From Flavipsychrobacter sp964461535 (GTDB taxonomy: Bacteria; Bacteroidota; Bacteroidia; Chitinophagales; Chitinophagaceae): DNA of 30,264 nt. Location: contig CAYWUY010000034.1 of NCBI GenBank assembly GCA_964461535.1, forward strand, positions 1 through 30,264, read 5' to 3'. The position numbers and the translations under genes were made by a program. Of this stretch, positions 17,683 to 25,344 are shown one piece after another (positions within the stretch are counted from its first letter, which is position 1; each line of letters opens with the position of its first letter). The notes beneath the pieces were generated by a model, which saw only the letters and a list, made by a program, of their open reading frames with translations, searched no databases and was not told the origin of the DNA.

Positions 17683-18279
17683 ATGAGACATTTATTCGCC
17701 ATAGGGGTACTGTTACTACTGCTGCAAGCCTGCACGCCTACCAACTTCACCCCCAAACCTATGGGCTATTATAAACTAGATACACCTGCCAAGCACGAGT
17801 ATCGCGTGTTTGACAATCCCGACTACCCTTATACATTTGAATATCCGGTATATGCCGAACTTCAAAAAGATTCTGCTTTTTTCAAAGCCAAGGCCGATAA
17901 TCCCTATTGGCTAGATATTAGCTTCCCCACCATAGGCAGCACCATTAACCTTACCTACAAGGCCGTAGCTAATAAAGATGCCTTTATGCACATGATGGGC
18001 GATAGCTACGAACTATCGTTTGTGCACCATAAAAATGCTGACTTTATAAACGAAGACTTGTACCAGAACGAACATGGCGTATTTGGTATACTCTATACCG
18101 CGGGAGGCAACTCTGCCAGCCGTTACCAGTTTGTGGCTACCGATAGTGTCAACCACTTTATACGCGGGGCTATGTACTTTAACACCACCCCCAATGCCGA
18201 CTCTCTAAAGCCACTCAACGACTTTATGATACGCGACATAGCACATATGCTACAAACCATAAAATTCCGCAAGAAATAA
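17683..18279 (+). CDS. gldD: Gliding motility lipoprotein GldD
   Basis: From the ATG at 17683 the product has 198 residues. It begins with a lipoprotein signal peptide whose lipobox LLQAC places the acylated cysteine at residue 17. The rest shows the GldD pattern: PKPMGYYKLD, YPYTFEYPVYAEL, NPYWLDISFPTIGSTINLTYK, a central HHKNADF, NSASRYQFVATDSVNHFIRGAMYFN and a terminal D-I-A-H-M-L-Q-T-I-K. GldD is a periplasm-facing lipoprotein needed for gliding, and probably for type IX secretion, in Flavobacterium. This fits the type IX sorting domain of the giant protein in the window. An in-frame TTG 14 codons upstream would spoil the signal peptide and is rejected. An inverted repeat follows the stop. 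Confidence 0.9.
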   Translation: MRHLFAIGVLLLLLQACTPTNFTPKPMGYYKLDTPAKHEYRVFDNPDYPYTFEYPVYAELQKDSAFFKAKADNPYWLDISFPTIGSTINLTYKAVANKDAFMHMMGDSYELSFVHHKNADFINEDLYQNEHGVFGILYTAGGNSASRYQFVATDSVNHFIRGAMYFNTTPNADSLKPLNDFMIRDIAHMLQTIKFRKK

Positions 18280-18319
18280 GATTATCCGGCACAACACCTT
18301 GTCTATTTGCCGAATAATC
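18280..18319 (+). terminator. Inverted repeat, probable terminator of gldD
   Basis: GATTATCCGGCA and TGCCGAATAATC pair over 12 bases with one mismatch, around a 16-base loop, starting directly after the gldD stop. CTAATTTTG follows. The right arm lies inside the spacer of the tRNA promoter, so the hairpin and that promoter overlap. Confidence 0.5.
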
Positions 18320-18328
18320 CTAATTTTG
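18299..18328 (+). promoter_or_regulatory. Promoter of the tRNA-Arg gene
   Basis: TTG (18299-18301), a 19-base spacer and TAATTTTG (18321-18328) match the Bacteroidota promoter pattern. The tRNA begins 18 bases after the -7 box, a normal distance for a short 5' leader. Confidence 0.55.
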
Positions 18329-18345
18329 CCATCCCAAATAGTATT

Positions 18346-18417
18346 GGTCTCATAGTTCAATGGATAGAATAGAAGTTTCCTAAACTTTTGATACAGGTTC
18401 GATTCCTGTTGAGACTA
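18346..18417 (+). tRNA. tRNA-Arg (anticodon CCT)
   Basis: A full cloverleaf can be drawn. The acceptor stem is GGTCTCA/TGAGACT (one G-U) and the D arm is GTTC/GAAT with one G-U. The anticodon stem is GAAGT/ACTTT around the loop TTCCTAA with anticodon CCT at 18379-18381. The T arm is ACAGG/CCTGT around TTCGATT. The discriminator base is A at 18417 and CCA is not encoded. It reads AGG codons. The AT-rich accessory region begins right behind it. Confidence 0.95.
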
Positions 18418-18524
18418 CACTTCAGTATTATCTTGCAAAAGATATTTTCAATAAAGAATATAATGTAAATTATTTTGTGTAAATTCCGTTGAAACCCATT
18501 CTAAAAATCACTTCCCAGTTACAT

Positions 18525-19007
18525 ATGGCAATTTGCATTTACAAAACTGACATTAATTGGTACACTTACCTAAGAAACTCAAACGCAACTGAAGTATATT
18601 TTTGGCGCAGTAGATTAGATAAACTGGGCATTGACAAGAATGAATGGTTTTATTTTTTGTCTAAAGAAGAGAAATCCATTTTAGGAAGAGGTAAATTCAG
18701 ATATCTAGAATACACAACTGTTGAAGATTCTTGGCTAGAGTATGGGCAGAAGTGTGGCTCTCCTAATTTTAACGACTATAAAACGTTAATTACTGATGTT
18801 CTTAATTTAGAAAAAAAAACTAGCAGAATTCAAGGTATTTTTATAAGTAATGTACAATGGTTACCAGAAAACAAGCTTATTCCAATACAAGAAAAGCTAT
18901 TTAAAAGTATAAATGCACAAAATCCATTCAGAACTGATAGCATACCGGATAATATTACTAATGAATTAAATAACAAATTCACGAATATTATCATGCGCAA
19001 AAGATGA
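18525..19007 (+). CDS. Stand-alone PUA/EVE-like domain protein, related to the N-terminal module of HNH restriction enzymes
   Basis: The 160-residue product has features I associate with the N-terminal domain of putative HNH restriction endonucleases. It has an N-terminal K-T-D-I-N-W-Y-T-Y-L-R followed by EVYFWRSR, then WFYFLSKEEKSILGRGKF. A W-L-E-Y-G-Q-K-C-G-S segment follows, then IQGIFISNVQWLPENKLIPI. Such PUA/EVE-like folds are thought to read modified bases in DNA. Here the chain stops where the HNH nuclease would follow, and no nuclease motif is seen. I chose the ATG at 18525 because it matches the usual start of this domain; an in-frame TTG at 18489 would add 12 residues. The gene is AT-rich, lies behind the tRNA and precedes the ATPase operon by 202 bases. 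Function as a modified-DNA sensor is inference. Confidence 0.65.
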   Translation: MAICIYKTDINWYTYLRNSNATEVYFWRSRLDKLGIDKNEWFYFLSKEEKSILGRGKFRYLEYTTVEDSWLEYGQKCGSPNFNDYKTLITDVLNLEKKTSRIQGIFISNVQWLPENKLIPIQEKLFKSINAQNPFRTDSIPDNITNELNNKFTNIIMRKR

Positions 19008-19209
19008 ATAACTAATTATTGCCGTCATTTGCTCTTTCTATTAAAATGCATTTAAATTTTATCAGTCTATGACAAAACACTTGTAATTCATTCTAATATT
19101 ATTATTTAAACAACTAGAACCTTAAAAGTAATTATGTGTAATTCAGAGTTCTAATGTTTACTATTTACTTAATTAATAGAAAATTTATTTTTATAAATAA
19201 TAATACGCT

Positions 19210-20403
19210 ATGCAGATAAAATCAATTTCCTTTAAAAACTATAAAGCTTTTTATAGAGAACAAACTATAGAACTAAAACCAATTACAATCCTTATTGGGA
19301 AAAACAGTTCAGGTAAAAGTGCTGTCGCCAAACTTTTTACTCTATTAGAAAACTCTTTATCTTGTAAATATGAAGAGCCTTTACGCATTAAAAACAATGG
19401 AGTAGAACTTGGCAGTGATTTTAGGGACTTAGTTTACAATAATGATCCCAAAGGAATCATTCAATTTACAGTTACTTTTAATGATGGGAAGCAGTTAAAA
19501 GTCGGTATTCTAAAAGAGAATGAAATTAATCCAACCTTACGTATATATAACTGGTCTTTTAACAACTATGATTTAACATATTCTGACGAGGAAAAACTAT
19601 ATGAAGATAAACATAAAAATAAATACTATATAAAATTCAATGGATTTATACCAGTTGAATGTAGAGATAGCAATAATACATCAATTGACTTAGGGCTAAA
19701 GAGTATTGATTTTGAAGTAGATTACATAGGTCCATTCAGAATTATTCCAGAGCGGGTATTCACACTTTCAGGACAAATCAACTACGATAAAACAGGTATT
19801 CGAGGAGAAAATGCTTACTCCATGCTTGGTGTAAGCAAACTGCTAGAAAATGAACTATATAAACATGTTGGAGAATGGTATAAAGATCGCTTTAATGGAT
19901 GGCATTTAAAAGTAAATGACAATATAAAACCATATTTTGAAATAAAACTTACAAAAGAAAATAGCGATGTCAACATTGTTGATGTGGGGCAAGGTATGAA
20001 TCAAGCTTTACCAATTGTTGTTCGTTCGTTTGTAGAAAGGAATAATTCATTAATTGTCCTAGAACAACCTGAATTACATTTACATCCTGCCGCACATGCA
20101 GATTTAGCAGAACTTTTTGCAATATCTACGAAGGTAAGAAATCAAAAATTCATCATAGAGACCCACTCAGAAAATATATTACTAAGAATTAGGCGATTAA
20201 TTGTTTCTAATGAATTTGGATTCACACACAATGATGTAATAATCTATTGGATAAATGATGGTGAGATTGATGAAATCACTATTGATAAGGACGGCGTACT
20301 TAGTGACTGGCCAGATGGGGTATTTAATGAAAACATCATTGAAATAACAGAATTAAAAAAAGCATTACGAAATAAACAAAATCGAAATGATAATATCAAT
20401 TAA
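19210..20403 (+). CDS. AAA family ATPase of the SMC/OLD type with DUF3696-like C-terminus
   Basis: This 397-residue ABC-type ATPase resembles those of anti-phage and OLD-family systems. Walker A is GKNSSGKS (30-37) after the typical start IKSISFKNYKAF. The central part has YIGPFRIIPERVF. The signature-like VDVGQGMNQALPIV lies at 257-270, Walker B LIVLEQPELHLHP at 281-293, and the switch histidine at 319 in ETHSEN. The tail I-D-K-D-G-V-L-S-D-W-P-D-G-V-F (358-372) is the pattern found in DUF3696 ATPases. There is no TOPRIM domain in this chain; the next gene, overlapping by 17 bases, seems to supply it. A role as sensor/motor of a defence complex is inferred from the family and its partners. 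Confidence 0.88.
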   Translation: MQIKSISFKNYKAFYREQTIELKPITILIGKNSSGKSAVAKLFTLLENSLSCKYEEPLRIKNNGVELGSDFRDLVYNNDPKGIIQFTVTFNDGKQLKVGILKENEINPTLRIYNWSFNNYDLTYSDEEKLYEDKHKNKYYIKFNGFIPVECRDSNNTSIDLGLKSIDFEVDYIGPFRIIPERVFTLSGQINYDKTGIRGENAYSMLGVSKLLENELYKHVGEWYKDRFNGWHLKVNDNIKPYFEIKLTKENSDVNIVDVGQGMNQALPIVVRSFVERNNSLIVLEQPELHLHPAAHADLAELFAISTKVRNQKFIIETHSENILLRIRRLIVSNEFGFTHNDVIIYWINDGEIDEITIDKDGVLSDWPDGVFNENIIEITELKKALRNKQNRNDNIN

Positions 20404-21421
20404 TCTTGATTTATTCAATCATGAAAACGACGAAATTCTTAACAAAATTAATAAAATAATCGATTTCATATTTGAAAAAGAACTAATATGGGATAGTGAT
20501 AATATCTCAGATTTATTTGAAGAAAACAACTTTTTTATAAATAGTAGATTTTACGATATTTTTTTAAGTAAATACCAAAAAACTACCATTAATGAAAATA
20601 TATCAGTTATAAAAGAAAAAAGGGCATATCAGACTAGTTTACACAACCATTATCTTAAAAAAATATCAATTGGACTAGGTAATAAAGATGTACACCCTAA
20701 TATAGCTTATGAAATAATAAGTAAGCCTAGCGCTATTCTAGTCGAAAATGGGGAAAATGATTTCAAATTCATTAGAGGGATAGTGAATAAATATAAAAAT
20801 CATAAAAGTAGAAAAACTTTATACAGGTATATCGAAAAACAACTAGAACTAAAAAATTTATTGAGTGAAAATGCTGGGGGACGAGATAGCATTTTAAGTA
20901 GATTTAGAACTTTATGTAAAGAATCTTATGAACATATTGAAAAATATAAAATATTTATTCTATTTGATAGCGATAAAAATAACACTGACAAAATAGTTAA
21001 TAATGAACAAAAGAAGATTATAGGTAAACTAAAAAGAAAAGAAATAAAAGATATAGCTGATTGTGAATTTGAGAATACTGACGTTTGCACGTGGCATATG
21101 TTGTATAAAAGAAATATTGAAAATTACTTACCATTACCGGTATTAAAAAAGAATTTTAATTTATCGAATGAAATAACTATAAAACTGGATAATTTTACAA
21201 ATAACCAAAGGGATTACGTAAATTATTCAGATCTTTTAAAAGACTGTAAGATTGATATAAAAAATGATTTCCCTAAACTCTTTCTTGACCAATCTTGGAC
21301 AAAAGAACAATTAGAACATCATTGCGAACACCACTTTGTTTCACATGAATTACCAAATGGTACACAAGAAAGTATAAGCGAAATAGAAATTATTCTATTA
21401 AAAATTTTAAGAATTCTATAA
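20387..21421 (+). CDS. TOPRIM-like protein, probable effector partner of the ATPase
   Basis: I do not recognise a named family with certainty in these 344 residues. The order of motifs is that of a TOPRIM fold: AILVENGENDFKFI with Glu120 and Asp125, a Gly-Gly turn at 164-165 and FILFDSDKNN with the Asp-x-Asp pair at 194/196. After these comes KRNIENYLPLPVL (241-253), similar to the R-x-I-E-N-Y-L motif of DUF4435 and related defence proteins. TOPRIM domains in OLD, GajA and AriB act as nucleases or nuclease-like toxins. The gene overlaps the ATPase gene by 17 bases and ends exactly at the DUF262 ATG, so its product should be made in step with both. Base composition is very AT-rich: row 20401-20460 has 11 G/C in 60. 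Confidence 0.7.
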   Translation: MIISINLDLFNHENDEILNKINKIIDFIFEKELIWDSDNISDLFEENNFFINSRFYDIFLSKYQKTTINENISVIKEKRAYQTSLHNHYLKKISIGLGNKDVHPNIAYEIISKPSAILVENGENDFKFIRGIVNKYKNHKSRKTLYRYIEKQLELKNLLSENAGGRDSILSRFRTLCKESYEHIEKYKIFILFDSDKNNTDKIVNNEQKKIIGKLKRKEIKDIADCEFENTDVCTWHMLYKRNIENYLPLPVLKKNFNLSNEITIKLDNFTNNQRDYVNYSDLLKDCKIDIKNDFPKLFLDQSWTKEQLEHHCEHHFVSHELPNGTQESISEIEIILLKILRIL

Positions 21422-23008
21422 ATGAAGGAAAACAACCAGTTAACAGTTAAACCTGGAAAAGAACGTTTAGTTAATATTATAGATCAAATAAGAAGAGGTG
21501 AAATAAAAATTCCACGTTTCCAACGAAATTTGGTTTGGAAAGATGGTCAAATGAAAGAGCTATTTGATAGTATAAATCATGGTTACCCTATTGGAAGTGT
21601 ATTGTTTTGGCAACCAAATCAAGAATTTGATTGCTATAAATCTTTTGGCCCATATGAAATAATAAGTCAGCAATCAAATGAAAAAATCTTATATGTTCTT
21701 GATGGATGCCAACGCTTAACAACTCTTTTTGGCACACTTGCCAACCCTAAAAAATTCATTGGATTAGAACAAGAAACTATCGACAAAAGATTCATAATAT
21801 ACTATGATCTAAAAGAAAAGGAGTTTACTAACAGAAAAATTACAAGTAATAATCCGAGATATGTTCCTTTATATAAAATATTCGATACTTATGAATATCT
21901 CGGTGTGCTTAAAATAATACAGGACAATGTAACTAAGACTGAGGAACAAAATCTCTACATTGAGAATCTAAAAACAATAAGTACTGTATTTATTGATTAC
22001 GAGATTCCTTACACAACAATAAATGGTGGAAATATCGACGATGCAGTAGAAATTTTCACAAGAGTTAATACAATGGGTACTGATGTTAACAAAGATGGTA
22101 TGATTGCAGCCCTAACATATAATAAAGATTCAAACTTTATGCTAACAAATATTATTGATGACTTTTTAATTGAAATGTCAGTATATAATTTTGATAGTAT
22201 AAAACGTGAAACTATTTTAAACTGCATAGCTTGTGCTTTAGATGAAAATAAAATATACTTCGATGTGAATATCCAAGATAAAGCAAGAAGAGATAAAAAA
22301 AATTTTGAATTTACATCTCGAAATTCGCTAATACACATTCGTAAAGCAATAGAATTTCTATATTATGAACTCAAAGTAATTGACAGTAGACTTTTACCGT
22401 ATCCAAATCAACTAATTTTCATATCGGAATTTTTCAGAATAAATGATACTAACATTGATATAACATTAAAAGAAAAACTTAAAAGATGGTTTTGGATTAC
22501 ATCTTATTCAAACTATTTCACAATCTACAAATTAAGTGAACAAAGAAAATCTTATCAAATTTTTAGAGATTTTGCAAATGGAGATCATGAAAATGGAATT
22601 TTCCTCTCTAGTGATAATGAAAATGAAAAATTTCCGGTTCAAGAATTTCCAAATGAACTTAACTTAAGTAGTGTAAGAGCTAAAACTTTACAATTATTCA
22701 TTCTTAATAGTATTGATGTAGAAGGTATTCACAAAAAAGAAAAAATAACTGAACATTTTATTTACAATAATCAAGGACGAAAAGTTGGTAACATTATCTT
22801 AGATTTTAGTTCTCAATACGTAAACCACTTATTTAGAACTGACTTATTGGACTTTGTTAATAATAAAGGATATTTTATCAATAATGAAATAAAATTATTA
22901 AATATATGTGATTCTGAAAATGAGCTAATTGAGCAACGAGAACAATTAATAAAAGAGGCAGAAATTTCTTTTTTAGAAAATCTCACTTATCTTAAAAACA
23001 ACTTATAG
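21422..23008 (+). CDS. DUF262 (GmrS/ParB-like) domain protein with a DGCQR motif
   Basis: The 528-residue protein starts with the DUF262 fold. It has IPRFQRNLVWKDGQMKELFDSI (30-51), YPIGSVLFWQ, then VLDGCQRLTTLFGTL (92-106) and VEIFTRVNTMGTDVNKDGMIAAL further on. DUF262 proteins use a DGQQR motif for nucleotide handling in modification-dependent restriction (GmrSD, BrxU). Here the first Gln is replaced by Cys. There is no C-terminal DUF1524 HNH motif, so it is not a full GmrSD nuclease; the C-terminal half is helical and unassigned. The ATG follows the TOPRIM stop codon without a gap, making it the third gene of one operon. It probably acts together with the ATPase and TOPRIM proteins in phage or foreign-DNA defence, which is inferred from context. 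Confidence 0.85.
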   Translation: MKENNQLTVKPGKERLVNIIDQIRRGEIKIPRFQRNLVWKDGQMKELFDSINHGYPIGSVLFWQPNQEFDCYKSFGPYEIISQQSNEKILYVLDGCQRLTTLFGTLANPKKFIGLEQETIDKRFIIYYDLKEKEFTNRKITSNNPRYVPLYKIFDTYEYLGVLKIIQDNVTKTEEQNLYIENLKTISTVFIDYEIPYTTINGGNIDDAVEIFTRVNTMGTDVNKDGMIAALTYNKDSNFMLTNIIDDFLIEMSVYNFDSIKRETILNCIACALDENKIYFDVNIQDKARRDKKNFEFTSRNSLIHIRKAIEFLYYELKVIDSRLLPYPNQLIFISEFFRINDTNIDITLKEKLKRWFWITSYSNYFTIYKLSEQRKSYQIFRDFANGDHENGIFLSSDNENEKFPVQEFPNELNLSSVRAKTLQLFILNSIDVEGIHKKEKITEHFIYNNQGRKVGNIILDFSSQYVNHLFRTDLLDFVNNKGYFINNEIKLLNICDSENELIEQREQLIKEAEISFLENLTYLKNNL

Positions 23009-23028
23009 TCTTCATCATTTACCCCCCC

Positions 23029-23361
23029 TCACACCCTAACCTTACTCTCCAGTAAGGCTATCAATTGCGGGTCATTATATCTAAAGTTATCGGGCACACC
23101 CAATACTACAATTTTGGCAGTATGTGTTTTGCCTGAGAGAGATATAATATCCTGCTTATGTTTACGTTCCATGCAGTAGATGGTATCTGCCCACTCTAGC
23201 ATCCATTCATCTATAGGTGTAGTTCCTTCTTTTATGCAGGCTCTTACGTCAGTTCCGGCCGATGCAAATAAGTGGTTTGTATCGGCATATTTCGCACTAA
23301 AATAATCTTCCGCCGTCTTCGATCGGTGCTTATTCACCGTACATACAAATAGTATATTCAA
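23029..23361 (-). CDS. Short low-molecular-weight protein tyrosine phosphatase-like protein
   Basis: The 110-residue product starts MNILFVCTVNKHRSKTAE, which keeps the phosphatase loop C-x5-R-S (Cys7, Arg13, Ser14) right at the N terminus as in LMW-PTPs. It is shorter than the usual 150 residues. The later part, VLGVPDNFRYNDPQLIALL, fits a group of short phosphatase-like proteins that carry a D-P-E/Q-L ending. The general-acid Asp-Pro loop of classical enzymes is therefore not clearly present, and activity is uncertain. It is convergent with the DUF262 gene (20 bases between the stops) and marks the return to chromosomal base composition. It may be the first core gene after the island. Confidence 0.8.
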   Translation of the reverse strand: MNILFVCTVNKHRSKTAEDYFSAKYADTNHLFASAGTDVRACIKEGTTPIDEWMLEWADTIYCMERKHKQDIISLSGKTHTAKIVVLGVPDNFRYNDPQLIALLESKVRV

Positions 23362-23458
23362 GCAACAATTTTACATATCAAATAAAGTATTATTTCTCTC
23401 TATCAATTTTTTCACCTGTATCCTTGCATTATGCAGTGGCCTACCCTATATTTACCAA

Positions 23459-23902
23459 ATGAAATACTTATTCCTGGCACTATGTTTTTGGGCTCAGTCT
23501 GCAACTGCCCAGTTTCTATTTAAAGAAAAATATAAAGACTGTACTACCGACAGCGCTTGCTACTATTGTGGCGATAAAATTGCCAGCTACAAGTCTGGTG
23601 GTTTAGTATATAAACTTCAGAAATGGACAGAACGTGGAGGAGCCAAATGGATGCATACCAGCGGACGTATTTATTTCGAGATAGAGATTGACGCCACCGG
23701 ACACTCATGTGTGCGTAGTATAAAAGACGAAACCCACATGGCCGATCTTAAAGACGAATTAAGACGTTGCATTAATAACATCTACGACTGGCAACCTGCC
23801 ATAAAAGACAATAAGCGCATTTCCTCTACAGTAATACTAAGCTTATACTTCTTATCTAATGTCTCAGAAATAGAGTTTGTCAGCCCCGAAGATATACACT
23901 AA
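23459..23902 (+). CDS. Secreted protein with a TonB C-terminal-like domain
   Basis: The 147-residue product has a signal peptide (about 1-17, cleaved after ATA before Gln18). The mature part begins with a cysteine-containing segment (DCTTDSACYYCGD). It continues with a fold like the TonB C-terminal domain: GRIYFEIEIDATGHSCVRSI, a helix DELRRCINNIYDWQPAI, then ISSTVILSLYFL. No membrane anchor or proline-rich linker is present, so it is not a complete TonB. Several cysteines suggest disulfides in the periplasm. It is a single gene diverging from the phosphatase-like gene. Exact role unknown. Confidence 0.7.
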   Translation: MKYLFLALCFWAQSATAQFLFKEKYKDCTTDSACYYCGDKIASYKSGGLVYKLQKWTERGGAKWMHTSGRIYFEIEIDATGHSCVRSIKDETHMADLKDELRRCINNIYDWQPAIKDNKRISSTVILSLYFLSNVSEIEFVSPEDIH

Positions 23903-24165
23903 GCAGACAATAAATTAATAAGTATAGTACTTATACACCACCCACCCACGCAAAGCAAAATAGGCTTTGTGGATATCTTCATTTGGATATGGGCACCTGC
24001 CTATAGTACCTTTACACCCACAAAACAACCCTAAACCCTATGTCTACAGTAACACCCTACGCCCCGGCTTTTATGCCACTATTACCAAGCAGCAACTACT
24101 CTGCTGCAAGTTTCCCTTTTTCGGCTACAAAGCCTATCTTCAACTCGGCATATAACACTAGCCGC

Positions 24166-24723
24166 ATGAAAAAGACACTTACCAAACAGCAGCAAACCGA
24201 ATTATTACAAACGCTAAAAGCCCGGTTTGAAAAACATACCCATCGCCACACCCATATAGCATGGATAGATGTGGAACATCGCCTAAGCGCACATCCCGAA
24301 AAAATGTGGTCGCTCTACCAAATGGAGCAGACAGGTGGCGAACCCGACGTAGTGGGTATAGATGCCGCTACACAGGCCTATCTGTTTTACGACTGTGCAG
24401 CCGAAAGCCCTTCAGGTAGGCGCAGCTTTTGCTACGACACCCAAGCCCTCGACGAGCGTAAAGAAAACAAACCCGCCAACAGCGCTCTAGCACATGCACA
24501 CAGCATAGGCATTAGCCTACTTACCGAGGAGGAATATCGCGCACTGCAGCAGCTAGGCACATTCGATTTAAAAACATCCAGTTGGATACTCACCCCCGAT
24601 GCTATTCGCCAGCTAGGTGGCGCCCTCTTTTGCGACAGGCGATACAATCATGTATTTACCTACCACAATGGTGCACAGTCTTACTATGCAGCACGTGGCT
24701 ACAGGGGCGTACTAAAAGTATAA
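24166..24723 (+). CDS. DUF4256 family protein
   Basis: From the ATG at 24166 the product has 185 residues and matches the DUF4256 pattern throughout: LLQTLKARFEKH, HIAWIDVEHRL, MEQTGGEPDVVGID, FYDCAAESPSGRRSFCYD, ALDERKENKP, LQQLGTFDLKTSSWILTP, GGALFCDRRYNHVFTYHNGA and YYAARGYRG. The function is unknown. The rich set of conserved charged and aromatic residues suggests an enzyme, but none is proven. An upstream in-frame ATG at 24040 would add 42 Ser/Pro/Ala-rich residues not found in the family, so I reject it. A YdeI-like gene follows after 32 bases on the same strand, so both may be co-transcribed. Confidence 0.85.
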   Translation: MKKTLTKQQQTELLQTLKARFEKHTHRHTHIAWIDVEHRLSAHPEKMWSLYQMEQTGGEPDVVGIDAATQAYLFYDCAAESPSGRRSFCYDTQALDERKENKPANSALAHAHSIGISLLTEEEYRALQQLGTFDLKTSSWILTPDAIRQLGGALFCDRRYNHVFTYHNGAQSYYAARGYRGVLKV

Positions 24724-24755
24724 TGCTATTATTCACTACTACAATCTCTTACTAT

Positions 24756-25334
24756 ATGAATCCCAAAGTAGCCTTCTTCTTCAACGACAATAGCCAGTGG
24801 CAGTCAGCCTATGCTCTGCTAAGAAGCATACTACAAGAATGCCCCCTTACCGAAGAGTTAAAATGGGGCACCCCTTGCTACACTTACAATAATAGTAATG
24901 TGGTGCTTATACATGGCTTTAAAGACTACTGTGCACTTCTGTTTTTCAAAGGTGCCCTCATGCCCGACCCTCAAGGCATCCTTATTCAGCAGTCTGCCAA
25001 TGTGCAGTCCGCACGCCAAATGCGCTTTACTTCCGCACAGCAAATCAAGGATATGCAAGCCAGTATAAAAGCCTACATATTAGAAGCCATTAACGTAGAA
25101 AAAAGCGGTCAAAAAGTAAGTCTGAAAAAAACCGAAGAATACACCATTCCCGAGGAGTTTCAAGCCATTTTAAATACCGATAAACATTTAGCTACAGCAT
25201 TCAAAGCGCTTACACCGGGCAGGCAGCGCGCCTATCTATTGCACTTTGCCGCACCCAAGCAGTCTAAAACCCGCACAGCGCGTATAGAAAAGTGCATACC
25301 GGCCATACTAGATGGCAAAGGCCTTAACGACTAA
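24756..25334 (+). CDS. YdeI/OmdA-associated (DUF1801-type) protein
   Basis: The 192-residue product starts MNPKVAFFFNDNSQWQSA and continues LTEELKWGTPCYTYNNSNVVLIHGFKDYCALLFFKGAL, the DUF1801 core. Then come GILIQQSANVQSARQMRFTS and the C-terminal TPGRQRAYLLHFAAPKQSKTR and ILDGKGLND of the YdeI/OmdA group. Members are small cytoplasmic proteins; some are annotated as bacteriocin-protection proteins, but the biochemical role is not established. The open frame reaches back to 24582 inside the DUF4256 gene, yet the family start is this ATG, 32 bases behind the DUF4256 stop. It is convergent with the GNAT gene, with ten bases between the stops. Confidence 0.88.
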   Translation: MNPKVAFFFNDNSQWQSAYALLRSILQECPLTEELKWGTPCYTYNNSNVVLIHGFKDYCALLFFKGALMPDPQGILIQQSANVQSARQMRFTSAQQIKDMQASIKAYILEAINVEKSGQKVSLKKTEEYTIPEEFQAILNTDKHLATAFKALTPGRQRAYLLHFAAPKQSKTRTARIEKCIPAILDGKGLND

Positions 25335-25344
25335 CATAAATACA

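Noticed and set aside
22009..22338. Minus-strand 109-codon frame in the DUF262 gene
   Set aside because: It lies wholly within a well-supported gene in a three-gene operon and shows no domain.
18410..23040. Attachment-site direct repeats made from the tRNA 3' end
   Set aside because: I looked for a copy of the tRNA 3' sequence near the right island edge and found none.
24040..24165. Upstream ATG extension of the DUF4256 gene
   Set aside because: The 42 extra residues are low-complexity and are not part of the family; the ATG at 24166 gives the family start.
24582..24755. 5' extension of the YdeI-like frame into the DUF4256 gene
   Set aside because: It overlaps a confident gene in another frame, and the family begins at MNPKVAFFF (24756).
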